Assembly (NCBI GenBank): GCA_018266255.1
Contig: JAFEAT010000017.1
Location: 1 to 64,000 of the forward strand
DNA length: 64,000 nucleotides
Source of the DNA: Cyanobacteria bacterium SZAS-4
GTDB lineage: Bacteria; Cyanobacteriota; Vampirovibrionia; Obscuribacterales; Obscuribacteraceae
Reading direction: 5' to 3'
The notes beneath the pieces are model-generated. The model saw nothing but the letters and a program-made list of their open reading frames with translations. It had not been told where the DNA came from and did not search any database. Each line of letters begins with the position of its first letter. Positions within the stretch are counted from its first letter, which is position 1. The position numbers and the translations under genes are program-made. Below are positions 52,630 through 60,498 of this stretch, in pieces.

Positions 52630-54222
52630 CTAGCACCTTTGGAACGCGGGTGAGGACAAGATCAATCCAATCAGTTCAGGCAAGTGTTTGTCACCTGGAG
52701 ATAGGCTTTGATTTTTGTCGAACTGTTTTTTCTTGCTATGGTTTTTTGAAATGTATTGCTGAAATGCCGCAATTTCAGATTCTGTAGCGAGGCGTCCGAC
52801 AAAATGCGGCATCAACTGTGCGGCCGAAATTTCTGCTTCTGCATTTGGATAGATTGCTTTTGCCAATTTTTCAATCGACACATCAACTGCTGGCACTTTT
52901 TTGTTCGTCAGCGCCAGGGCAAAATTCCATCGCCACAGCAACGTACCAAGCCAGGGTTTAGCCTCATCGGGATAGCCATCAGGGGTTGGATATTGGAACG
53001 GACCCTGCCCCATTCTTACGAGATACTGAACCAATTCTTGGTGTGCATAGGTATCGGCAGCGAGACTTCTCAGGCAAGTAACTATGTATTGATATGGGCG
53101 TTTGATCTTTTGTCCCGCCGATTCTTTGAATTCTTCAGATAGAAGAATGCATTTCATCATCGGCTTGATATCGCCCCTGGTGTTGATAAAAATCTGACTG
53201 ACTTCATCTACAAGGCGGGGTTGCGGTGACTCGCTAACGAAACGGCGCACCATTTTTGTGGCGATGTGTTTCGCTGTAGATGGATGACTACAGGCGATTT
53301 CGATCAGGCGGTCGAGATCCTTTTCTCCACCACCAGCGGGTATTGTTTTACCCAGCACTACTTTACTGCCCTTATCGTGCAGTTCAGAATCGAAGTAGAC
53401 TTTTCCTCGCTGCCATTGATCGTGGATTCGCCATCCAGTCAAGCATCGTGCAGCTTCATAAACGTCCTTTTGGGTATAGCCGCCGTTGACTCCGAGAGTG
53501 TGCAATTCGAGCAATTCTCGCCCATAGTTTTCGTTCGGAACGTCTTCAGGTTTTGCTCTTTTATTTTGGTTACCGTCAAGATAGACGAGCATCGCTGGTG
53601 ATATTGCAGATGCTTTGATCAGGTCATGAAAATTTCCGAGCGCATGTTTTCGAATCACCAGGCGATCATCAGTGCCTTTCATGTAGATGCAATCACCCTT
53701 GTTGATGTCGATGTTGAGGTGATCCGTCCAGAATTCGACCATTACTTGCTGCAATTGTCGCTTGCTATACACACTTTGTAGAAGTGTGTGTCTGACTAAT
53801 TCTTCTTTGATAACAGACTTTTTGTACTCGAATGTTGTTCCAGGATCTAAATGCACTGATTCGAATCTTCCCGCGCGCAATCTGCATGCTCCATCGTCGA
53901 TCTTGTCTGGATTCAGCTGCTCATCAATCCAAGCTCCTTGCCCCATTTTTTTGACTTTCTCAAGATCACCTGGCCACGGTCCGTATGCGGCGCGAGAAAG
54001 CAGGTGAAAAATTGGGTCGATTTGGGAATTAGTAGAAACTGCGATATGTTCCGGAACGGACTCGCCCATGTTTTCTGTGACTCGACTGACCAAATGCTCG
54101 CAACTGGATAGGCTGGCTGCACTACTTAAAAGTGCAGCAGTTTTCAGAAGAGTTCTTCTGCTTATCGAGGTGGTGCCAACTTGTAAGTCGACATCCTGTG
54201 CTGATTTATCTTCCGATTGCAT
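52630..54222 (-). CDS. DUF1800 protein with Tat-type signal
   Basis: About 530 residues from the ATG at 54222 (the frame is open upstream, overlapping the previous gene). A twin-Arg signal SISRRTLLKTAALLSSAA carries a Cys at SSCEHL, perhaps lipidated. The DUF1800 pattern follows: HLLSRAAYGPWPGDLEKVKK, MVEFWTDHLNID, PNENYGRELLELHTLGVNGG, YTQKDVYEAARCLTGW, TAKHIATKMVRRFV, PDGYPDEAKPWLGTLLWRWN. Forms a unit with DUF1501; the complex's activity is unknown. The start is four bases from the membrane-protein stop. Confidence 0.9.
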   Translation of the reverse strand: MQSEDKSAQDVDLQVGTTSISRRTLLKTAALLSSAASLSSCEHLVSRVTENMGESVPEHIAVSTNSQIDPIFHLLSRAAYGPWPGDLEKVKKMGQGAWIDEQLNPDKIDDGACRLRAGRFESVHLDPGTTFEYKKSVIKEELVRHTLLQSVYSKRQLQQVMVEFWTDHLNIDINKGDCIYMKGTDDRLVIRKHALGNFHDLIKASAISPAMLVYLDGNQNKRAKPEDVPNENYGRELLELHTLGVNGGYTQKDVYEAARCLTGWRIHDQWQRGKVYFDSELHDKGSKVVLGKTIPAGGGEKDLDRLIEIACSHPSTAKHIATKMVRRFVSESPQPRLVDEVSQIFINTRGDIKPMMKCILLSEEFKESAGQKIKRPYQYIVTCLRSLAADTYAHQELVQYLVRMGQGPFQYPTPDGYPDEAKPWLGTLLWRWNFALALTNKKVPAVDVSIEKLAKAIYPNAEAEISAAQLMPHFVGRLATESEIAAFQQYISKNHSKKKQFDKNQSLSPGDKHLPELIGLILSSPAFQRC

Positions 54223-54226
54223 GCGA

Positions 54227-54811
54227 TCACACGGGGGCTGAAACTGTGCCACCAAATTGATTGTCACCGGGAATCGAGAGGTCACCAGAAATTGCGAGGT
54301 CACCATTTTTATTGCGCGTTGTCGGTTTCTGTTTACGGTTCTTGATCAATGCTCTTGTGGTGGCGCCTGCACCGATTACGATGGAGACAGGAAGGAGCAC
54401 AAACCATCCTAAGAACGGCAGAATATAAGAGAGTTCCAGAACGATGCCACCGCGGATGGTTGCTTTCCACGGGCACTGTGCATCGACAGGTGAAGGCAGT
54501 CTTTCGCCAATTACTGTCGCTAATCCTGCAACGCCAGAACCTGCATAGGTTATGAATAGGCAAATCAGCGCCAGGCAGCTGATACCTCCTACTGGTTGCG
54601 GAAGTTTTCCGAGAAAAATGACTGCGATCACTGCCGCAATTAACAGAGGTAATCCCACCAGGAATGGCTTGAACAGTGTCACGGAACAATCTGCTTTGGA
54701 AAGTTCGACCAGGTCTGGCCAAAGTCCCCGACAGAGCAGCCACAAGGCGGGACATGCAATAAGGAGTCCAAGAACCGAAAGGAAGATCGCCATAGTATCG
54801 GCCATTAACAT
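54227..54811 (-). CDS. Integral membrane protein upstream of DUF1800/DUF1501
   Basis: 194 residues from the ATG at 54811 (GAGG seven bases upstream). Four membrane segments: about 8-30, 48-70, 77-100 and 125-150. The C-terminal basic tail (IKNRKQKPTTRNKNGD) and a Gly/Asp-rich end suggest a cytoplasmic side. Family not assigned. It heads a three-gene operon with DUF1800 and DUF1501. Confidence 0.75.
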   Translation of the reverse strand: MLMADTMAIFLSVLGLLIACPALWLLCRGLWPDLVELSKADCSVTLFKPFLVGLPLLIAAVIAVIFLGKLPQPVGGISCLALICLFITYAGSGVAGLATVIGERLPSPVDAQCPWKATIRGGIVLELSYILPFLGWFVLLPVSIVIGAGATTRALIKNRKQKPTTRNKNGDLAISGDLSIPGDNQFGGTVSAPV

Positions 54812-55111
54812 ACGAAAACCTCAGTAGTTTTGGAATTTGGCATCTTTGGGCATCCTTAACCAGTTTATACTGACAACCCCGCAGTGACGAGCGGCTCAGG
54901 GTTAAACCTATGGGGCGCTTAGAACACATATCTACAAATGGGCTGACATTTATCCGCGCGCAAACAGTCCACCGTTGCGCACTCTCGGCGTTTCGGGTTG
55001 AAAGGTTGGGTGATTCCAATCCTTAGATTACTGTCCGCTCAGTACTTGCGGGTCTCAAGCTTGATACATTAACAGCGATAGAACTTTGCAACCGGGCTAG
55101 GAACAGCGAAC

Positions 55112-56017
55112 ATGGCGAAGATGAGAACTAAGGGTCAGGGAAAGCAGCAAGGGCGCCGCGTTCAGCGCGGGGTTTCTGAAGCCGGTGTGATGCCGGTCAA
55201 CACTGCGGAAAGCAACGCAAGAGGCGATCAACTCAGTACTGCTTTGCTTTTCGGGTCATTGCTCCTGGCTTTAGCGGTCATCGTTGGCGGCGTCTACTGG
55301 GGTATAACCAGCTTCGATGCTGCTTACAAGTCTCAGCCCATTGACTGGCTGCACTGCATCGTAAGCTCGCTGGTGATTGTCGGAAGTTTCTTTCTGGCTC
55401 GAAGCATCGCCTGGCTGGCAATGTTCGGTACCATCGCCCTGGCTTCGCGAATGGGCGCATGGAAGATGGTTGAAACTGTCGGACAGAAGGGACCGCTGCT
55501 GAGAAAAGTGTTGCCGGGCGGAAGCCCATGGTTGACGACAGCGTTGGTGCAAAGTCAGGTCAATCGCGGTCAATATGATGCCGCTCTCGCTGCGTGTCAA
55601 AGCGAGTGGGATTTTTATTCGGCAGACGAAAAGCAGCGCACCAACCTTGGTACATTGGCTTTCACTGCAGGTTTAGCTCAACAAGGTTTGAACAACATCA
55701 AAGAATCTCAAGTCTGGAATGAGCGCGCGATCGAGATTTTGAACAAGTCACTCGAGCAGCTTTCACAGCCTCAGAAAGGATTAGTTGCGAAGTTCGCCTC
55801 GACTCAATCAGATCAAGCGTTGGGTCAGCTGAGAATGCAGTTGGCTGCGGCTTACTTCAACAATGCCACCATCTATTTCAATTCGAATGACCATAGACGG
55901 GCCAAGGAAAACTACAAGCAAGCCGTTGAGAATGCGAAAAAGTCACCAGACTTCCCGCAGCGCAATGAAATGGTGAAGTTCGGCCAGGAACAGTTGGCCA
56001 GACTAAAACATTCGTGA
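55112..56017 (+). CDS. Membrane protein with TPR-like cytoplasmic domain
   Basis: 301 residues. A basic, disordered N-terminus (MAKMRTKGQGKQQGRRVQRG) is followed by two membrane segments (about 45-70 and 85-105). A helical domain with TPR-like units comes next: LVQSQVNRGQYDAALAACQS, LAFTAGLAQQGLNNIKESQV and AAYFNNATIYFNSNDHRRAK. It ends 13 bp before the ammonia-lyase gene and is likely cotranscribed. Confidence 0.8.
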   Translation: MAKMRTKGQGKQQGRRVQRGVSEAGVMPVNTAESNARGDQLSTALLFGSLLLALAVIVGGVYWGITSFDAAYKSQPIDWLHCIVSSLVIVGSFFLARSIAWLAMFGTIALASRMGAWKMVETVGQKGPLLRKVLPGGSPWLTTALVQSQVNRGQYDAALAACQSEWDFYSADEKQRTNLGTLAFTAGLAQQGLNNIKESQVWNERAIEILNKSLEQLSQPQKGLVAKFASTQSDQALGQLRMQLAAAYFNNATIYFNSNDHRRAKENYKQAVENAKKSPDFPQRNEMVKFGQEQLARLKHS

Positions 56018-56030
56018 GCTTGCGCTGAAA

Positions 56031-57638
56031 ATGATACCGGCTTCGACTATAACGATCGACGGATTCAACCTCACTTTAGACGAAGTGATTGCGGTTGCAA
56101 CTCAGCCATCCATCAGTGTTCGCTTGTCGGACCAGTCAACAGCCAATTTGCAAAAAACACGCGACTTCATTGAGTCTAACTGGCTTCATGATGATGCCCC
56201 GTTGATTTATTCGTTCAATACCGGCGTGGGCAATTTGAAGAATACTCGCATTCCTACCAAGGAAGTATCCAGGTTCCAAGCAAATCTTATTCGCTCTCAT
56301 GCTGCGGGATGCGGAGAACCATTCTCGCGCGAAGTGGTGCGCGCGCTCATGCTGCTTCGGGCGAACGCATTTGCGTCGAATTTTTCTGGTCCACGCGTGA
56401 TGATGATCGAGCGGTTGCTGTCCATGCTAAATCTGGGCATACATCCGGTCGTGTACAGCCAGGGATCAGTCGGAGCAAGTGGCGATTTAGCACCACTGGC
56501 TTATTTGTCTGCGGCTTTGATGGGCGATGCGCATGCGCAAGTTGAGTATCAAAATGAAATCATGAGCGCCGATAAGGCGTGGATAAAAGCTGGTCAAGCT
56601 CCAGATTTTGTATACGAAGCAAAAGACGCGGTGGCTTTGATAAACGGATCCACAGCCAGTCTTGCAGTCATTTGCATTGCGCTGACTGAAGCGAAAACTT
56701 TGCTCTCATATGCAGATCTTTCTGCCGCACTTTCTATTGAAGCAATTCGCGCTGAGACTGCAGCATTTGATGAACGGGTGCACAATGCTCGTCGACATTT
56801 TGGCCAGGTGGAATGTGCAAAAAATCTGCGCAAGCTGCTGGCAAATAGTGAACGCTGCACAGAAAAAGTGCGTCAGCTAACGATGGCAGGTCCTGATAAA
56901 GGTCAGCCAAACAATGTGCCACCGCGCGTGCAAGACGTATATTCGTATAGATGCACTCCGCAAGTGCATGGACCCGTCTACGATGCATTGCGATACATTG
57001 AACAGATTGTCGTTACCGAAATGAATTCGGCGACCGACAATCCGCTAATTTTTCCAGAAGGCGATGGCTACGTGGCAATTAGTGGCGGCAATTTCCACGG
57101 TCAGTATCTTGCCCAAGCAGGGGATCTGCTGGCCATGGTGATGACCGATTTGGGTAGCATCTCTGAACGCAGGTTGGCTCGATTGATCGACCCGGTCATG
57201 GGGCTAGGAATGCCCGCCAATCTGGCTGGGCGTGATGCCGGTATCAATACAGGCTATTCAGTTGTGACCTGTTCGATGGCGGCTCTGGTTATGGAGAACA
57301 GAACCTTGAGCATGCCTGCAAGCGTTGATTCAATTTCTGCTAAAGGCAATGTTGAAGATCATGTTTCGAATAGCACGTGGGCGTCGCGAAAGGCGCTCCG
57401 CATCATTGACAATGTCAAACAAATTATAGCCGTCGAGATGCTGTTGGCAAATCAAGCCATTGGTCTCACGCAAGAACCGCTCGGTAAGCCACGCTTAGGA
57501 GCGGGAACACAGCGTGCCTTTGACTGGATGCAGAAGCGAATTGCCACCTCTGTGGAAGATGATCGCTACATGCATGATGACCTGGTTGAGTGCAAAAGTT
57601 GGATTGATTCAAACGAGTTACTTCAGGCAGTTCAATAG
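56031..57638 (+). CDS. hutH: Histidine ammonia-lyase-like MIO enzyme
   Basis: 535 residues. The MIO prosthetic triad Ala149-Ser150-Gly151 sits in GSVGASGDLAPLAYLSAAL. The N-terminal YSFNTGVGNLK replaces the usual YGVNTGFG, and FQANLIRSHAAGCGEPF is typical of histidine ammonia-lyases. Also visible: NGSTASLAV, TDNPLIF, SGGNFHGQYLAQAGDLLAM and SAKGNVEDHVSN, where the usual Gln before EDH is Val. Non-oxidative deamination of an aromatic amino acid is expected. No other hut gene lies nearby, so the substrate and pathway are uncertain. Confidence 0.88.
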   Translation: MIPASTITIDGFNLTLDEVIAVATQPSISVRLSDQSTANLQKTRDFIESNWLHDDAPLIYSFNTGVGNLKNTRIPTKEVSRFQANLIRSHAAGCGEPFSREVVRALMLLRANAFASNFSGPRVMMIERLLSMLNLGIHPVVYSQGSVGASGDLAPLAYLSAALMGDAHAQVEYQNEIMSADKAWIKAGQAPDFVYEAKDAVALINGSTASLAVICIALTEAKTLLSYADLSAALSIEAIRAETAAFDERVHNARRHFGQVECAKNLRKLLANSERCTEKVRQLTMAGPDKGQPNNVPPRVQDVYSYRCTPQVHGPVYDALRYIEQIVVTEMNSATDNPLIFPEGDGYVAISGGNFHGQYLAQAGDLLAMVMTDLGSISERRLARLIDPVMGLGMPANLAGRDAGINTGYSVVTCSMAALVMENRTLSMPASVDSISAKGNVEDHVSNSTWASRKALRIIDNVKQIIAVEMLLANQAIGLTQEPLGKPRLGAGTQRAFDWMQKRIATSVEDDRYMHDDLVECKSWIDSNELLQAVQ

Positions 57639-57666
57639 ACCCCAAGATCCCAGCGAGGCGTTTTTT

Positions 57667-58317
57667 ATGTTGCTTAGAAAGAATATTTTAGCGGCCGCAA
57701 TGTTTGCATTCGCGATATCAGCTGCATCCGCTGCATTGGCGGAAAACGCTGATTTACAGTCCCCACATCTGGTTCTGCGGCTTGAAAAAATTTCGCCGAC
57801 CCTGGGAGCTTCTACATCAGAGAAAAATCTGGTCGGTTATTTTGGTGCAAAAAACGTGAAGCGCCAGAAAGTTAGTCTTGGCGAAGGTGAAACCGCAGAT
57901 GGTACCGTAATTTATCCCAACGACGCAAAGCGTCGCGTTTCGTTTGTTTGGAAGAACATAAAAAAGCGAGATACTCCAGAGACTATTTTTGTGTGCGATA
58001 CACCAAGTCAATGGGCTTTGCCTAACGACATAACAACTGGCACCAGGCTGCTTGACCTGGAGAAGCTGAATGGAAAGCCATTCAAACTGTCTGGTTTTGA
58101 CTGGGACAATGGTGGCACCGTATTGTCATGGAACGGCGGAAAATTGGAATCGGCGCTCAAATCGAAGTCAGGAAAAGTAAGCGCGACGCTGCAACTTGTT
58201 CCGACTGCGAAAAACTATCCAGATGAACTGATTGGCGACAAAGAAATACTCTCCAGCAACAAGAACATGCGCAAGTTGAATCCTGCAGTGGGCACGGTCA
58301 ACATCCTCGCTCCATAA
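57667..58317 (+). CDS. Secreted hypothetical protein
   Basis: 216 residues from the ATG at 57667 (GAGG eight bases upstream). The signal peptide is about residues 1-25 (ILAAAMFAFAISAASAALAE). The body is beta-rich (DGTVIYPNDAKRRVSFVWKN, GFDWDNGGTVLSWNGGKLES, GKVSATLQLVPTAKN). Family unknown. It follows the ammonia-lyase by 28 bp and may be in the same transcript. Confidence 0.75.
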   Translation: MLLRKNILAAAMFAFAISAASAALAENADLQSPHLVLRLEKISPTLGASTSEKNLVGYFGAKNVKRQKVSLGEGETADGTVIYPNDAKRRVSFVWKNIKKRDTPETIFVCDTPSQWALPNDITTGTRLLDLEKLNGKPFKLSGFDWDNGGTVLSWNGGKLESALKSKSGKVSATLQLVPTAKNYPDELIGDKEILSSNKNMRKLNPAVGTVNILAP

Positions 58318-58487
58318 TCTGGTTAAGAAATCTAACTCGATGTAAACGTGAAGCGATATCGTAACGTTTCGCCATCAGTTGGTTTGTAGTGTCGTATGTG
58401 GTGCCAAATTTTGCGTGGACTGTCCTGCTGTAATGGGCTTATTAAGCCGTTTCCCACGACTGGGTCACAAATTTCATGTCAATACAT

Positions 58488-58515
58488 GGATCCTGTTGCA
58501 TATACATCAGGATCC
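58488..58515 (+). promoter_or_regulatory. Inverted repeat upstream of the nitrogen operon promoter
   Basis: Perfect 8-bp arms GGATCCTG (58488-58495) and CAGGATCC (58508-58515) with a 12-bp spacer, 42 bp upstream of the -35. It could be an operator for a nitrogen regulator; it does not match the NtcA pattern GTA-N8-TAC. Apart from this and the promoter, 58318-58655 holds no supported gene. Confidence 0.4.
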
Positions 58516-58557
58516 GTGGGCTCCGGTCTCCAGACGGGTGGGCGACTTAACAAAAGC

Positions 58558-58585
58558 TTGCATCTTAATGATTTCTACATATAAT
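58558..58585 (+). promoter_or_regulatory. Sigma70-type promoter of the glnB-amt-gltB operon
   Basis: TTGCAT (58558-58563), 16-bp spacer, TATAAT (58580-58585). Transcription would start near 58592, leaving a leader of about 125 bases that contains a small ORF. Confidence 0.6.
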
Positions 58586-58655
58586 CGAAAGTGTCAGGTC
58601 GAGCCATTTATCCGCAAGGGCAAAGGGCAGGCCTAATGTCCTTTGGAGATATAGT

Positions 58656-58721
58656 ATGCGTCACGCTGTAGCAGTTGTCGGCCTCATTACGAGAGCAGGC
58701 TCACATCGGACTTGTCTATGA
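58656..58721 (+). CDS. Leader ORF (21 aa) coupled to glnB
   Basis: A 21-codon frame begins at an ATG with GGAG seven bases upstream and stops in an ATGA overlap with glnB's ATG at 58718. The peptide is MRHAVAVVGLITRAGSHRTC plus Leu. glnB itself has only a weak ribosome site. The layout suggests that translation of the leader drives or tunes glnB. It is not a runs-of-one-amino-acid attenuator. Confidence 0.5.
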   Translation: MRHAVAVVGLITRAGSHRTCL

Positions 58722-59101
58722 AGATGGTCACTGCGATCATTCGCCCCGAGAGACTGCAAGATGTCAAAACGGGATTGTTTCGCGAAGGTATTACGGGAAT
58801 GTCTCTGAGTACCGTGCTCGGTCACGGCGGTGAGCAAGACACCATTGAGCAGTACAGAGGCAGCGCAGTCGTTTTTGAATTTGTCGAAAAGGTAAAGATT
58901 GAAATCGCAGTGCCGAATCATCTCGTCGACAAAACAATCGATACCATTTTAAATGCCGCCCAAACCGGAACGGTTGGCGATGGAAAAATATTTGTTCAAT
59001 CTATTGAGCGTGTTGTTCGGATAAGAACGGGTGAGGAAGACAATCTCGCACTGCTTCCAGTTCCGTTGACAGTTCAGACATTGCCTGTGGACAAGGCGTG
59101 A
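58718..59101 (+). CDS. glnB: PII nitrogen signal protein
   Basis: 127 residues, PII/GlnK length with a short extended tail. IIRPERLQDVKTGLFREG, the T-loop region GHGGEQDTIEQYRGSAVVFE, EKVKIEIAVP and the B-loop TGTVGDGKIFV are all in register. Lys58, Gly84, Gly87 and Lys90 are kept. In the T-loop Tyr46 and Ser49 are present, but the uridylylation Tyr51 is Val51, and residue 39 is Glu instead of Gln. Expected to bind ATP/ADP and 2-oxoglutarate and gate Amt. It overlaps the leader ORF and lies eight bases before amt. Confidence 0.93.
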   Translation: MKMVTAIIRPERLQDVKTGLFREGITGMSLSTVLGHGGEQDTIEQYRGSAVVFEFVEKVKIEIAVPNHLVDKTIDTILNAAQTGTVGDGKIFVQSIERVVRIRTGEEDNLALLPVPLTVQTLPVDKA

Positions 59102-59109
59102 ATGGAGGA

Positions 59110-60456
59110 ATGATGCAAATTTCGGCAGGCGATACCGCCTGGATGCTTACTAGTGCAGCCCTGGTTTTTCTCATGAGTCCCGGATTAGCGTTTTTCTACG
59201 CTGGTCTTGTAAGACGAAAGAACGCACTCAATACGCTGATGATGACTTGCGTGGCCATATCGACTGGAGCATTGATTTGGATGCTTCTAGGTTATTCGCT
59301 AGCCTTCGCTCCAGGTAATGCTTTACTAGGTGGACTGACATACGCCCTGTTCAACAATGTTGGCACTGCACCAGTGGCTTACGCCAGCACGATACCAGCA
59401 CTAGTGTTCGCTCTCTATCAGGGCATGTTTGCGTCTATCACACCTGCCATCATATCTGGTGCCATAGTCGAACGCATGAAGTTCACAGCATACTTGCTTT
59501 TTCTATCTTTGTGGTCACTTGTTGTCTATGCACCAGTAGCACATTGGGTATGGGGCGAAGGTGGATGGATACGCAATCTCGGTGCTCTAGACTTCGCTGG
59601 AGGCACTGTGGTTCATGTTACGGCAGGAATTGCAGCGCTGGTGTGTGCATGGTTGCTTGGTGCTCGTCACGATCATCGTCGCGCTGCACTCGTTCCTCAC
59701 AATGTTCCTTTTGTATTGCTCGGGTCAGGTCTGCTCTGGTTCGGATGGTTTGGATTTAACGCCGGTTCGGCCCTCGCTGCCAACGGTGTGGCCGCGTTGG
59801 CAGCCATTAATACCAACATCGCAGCTGCAGCGGCAATGCTGACATGGCTCGTATTAGAAAGTATTCGCAGCGGTAAACCGACCGCTGTGGGAGCAGCGAC
59901 AGGGACCGTCGTCGGATTGGTTGGTGTGACGCCTGCGGCAGGATTCGTCTACCCCTGGGCGGCGCTGATCATCGGCATTCTCACGGCTATGGTGTCATTT
60001 TCCGTTTTGCAGTTGCGTTCCAAAACAGCTCTTGACGATACGCTCGACGTTTTTGCTTGCCACGGCGTTGGTGGCATGTGTGGTGCGCTTCTGACCGGTG
60101 TTTTCGCTGCTAAAGCCGTGAACGCGGCTGGAGCGGATGGACTCCTCTATGGCAACCCAGCTCTCCTGGGCGTTCAAGCCTTAGCTGTATCGACCACAGT
60201 TGTCTACACCGCAATCCTTTCAGCAGTCCTGGTGGCGTTTGTCAGGTTGGTTATGCCAATTAGAGCTGGGTTGAAAGAAGAGCTGGAAGGTCTAGATCGT
60301 CACGCTCACGGAGAAGAGGCTTATCACGATACTAGCGCTATTGGTTCGCTTGGAGGAGCCGTTCTTGTCAGGCTCGATGGTGTGAAACCCACGGCCGAGC
60401 GCATGATTGCCGGTAAGCGAAACGACGAACTCGAACCAATTGCTTCCGGTCAGTAA
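59110..60456 (+). CDS. amt: Ammonium transporter
   Basis: About 448 residues; an upstream GTG at 59098 that overlaps the glnB stop is possible, but the ATGs at 59110/59113 after GGAGGA agree with the family start (GDTAWMLTSAALVFLMSPGL). Eleven membrane segments can be traced. AFFYAGLVRRKN, the conserved pore region LDFAGGTVVHVTAGIAALVC, GSGLLWFGWFGFNAGSALAA and FACHGVGGMCGALLTG (second pore His) are present. The cytoplasmic tail carries EELEGLDRHAHGEEAYHD, the usual PII contact region. It imports ammonium under nitrogen limitation. Confidence 0.95.
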   Translation: MMQISAGDTAWMLTSAALVFLMSPGLAFFYAGLVRRKNALNTLMMTCVAISTGALIWMLLGYSLAFAPGNALLGGLTYALFNNVGTAPVAYASTIPALVFALYQGMFASITPAIISGAIVERMKFTAYLLFLSLWSLVVYAPVAHWVWGEGGWIRNLGALDFAGGTVVHVTAGIAALVCAWLLGARHDHRRAALVPHNVPFVLLGSGLLWFGWFGFNAGSALAANGVAALAAINTNIAAAAAMLTWLVLESIRSGKPTAVGAATGTVVGLVGVTPAAGFVYPWAALIIGILTAMVSFSVLQLRSKTALDDTLDVFACHGVGGMCGALLTGVFAAKAVNAAGADGLLYGNPALLGVQALAVSTTVVYTAILSAVLVAFVRLVMPIRAGLKEELEGLDRHAHGEEAYHDTSAIGSLGGAVLVRLDGVKPTAERMIAGKRNDELEPIASGQ

Positions 60457-60498
60457 CACTTAGAAATCGCCTTCCTTTCAAAACTGAGAACAGTAACG

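Noticed and set aside
54333..55019. A 228-codon minus-strand frame
   Set aside because: It overlaps the four-helix membrane protein in another frame; its translation is Arg/Ser/Cys-rich, typical of a shadow frame.
58379..58636. Plus-strand frames of 62 and 85 codons before glnB
   Set aside because: They have no ribosome site and span the predicted promoter and inverted repeat.
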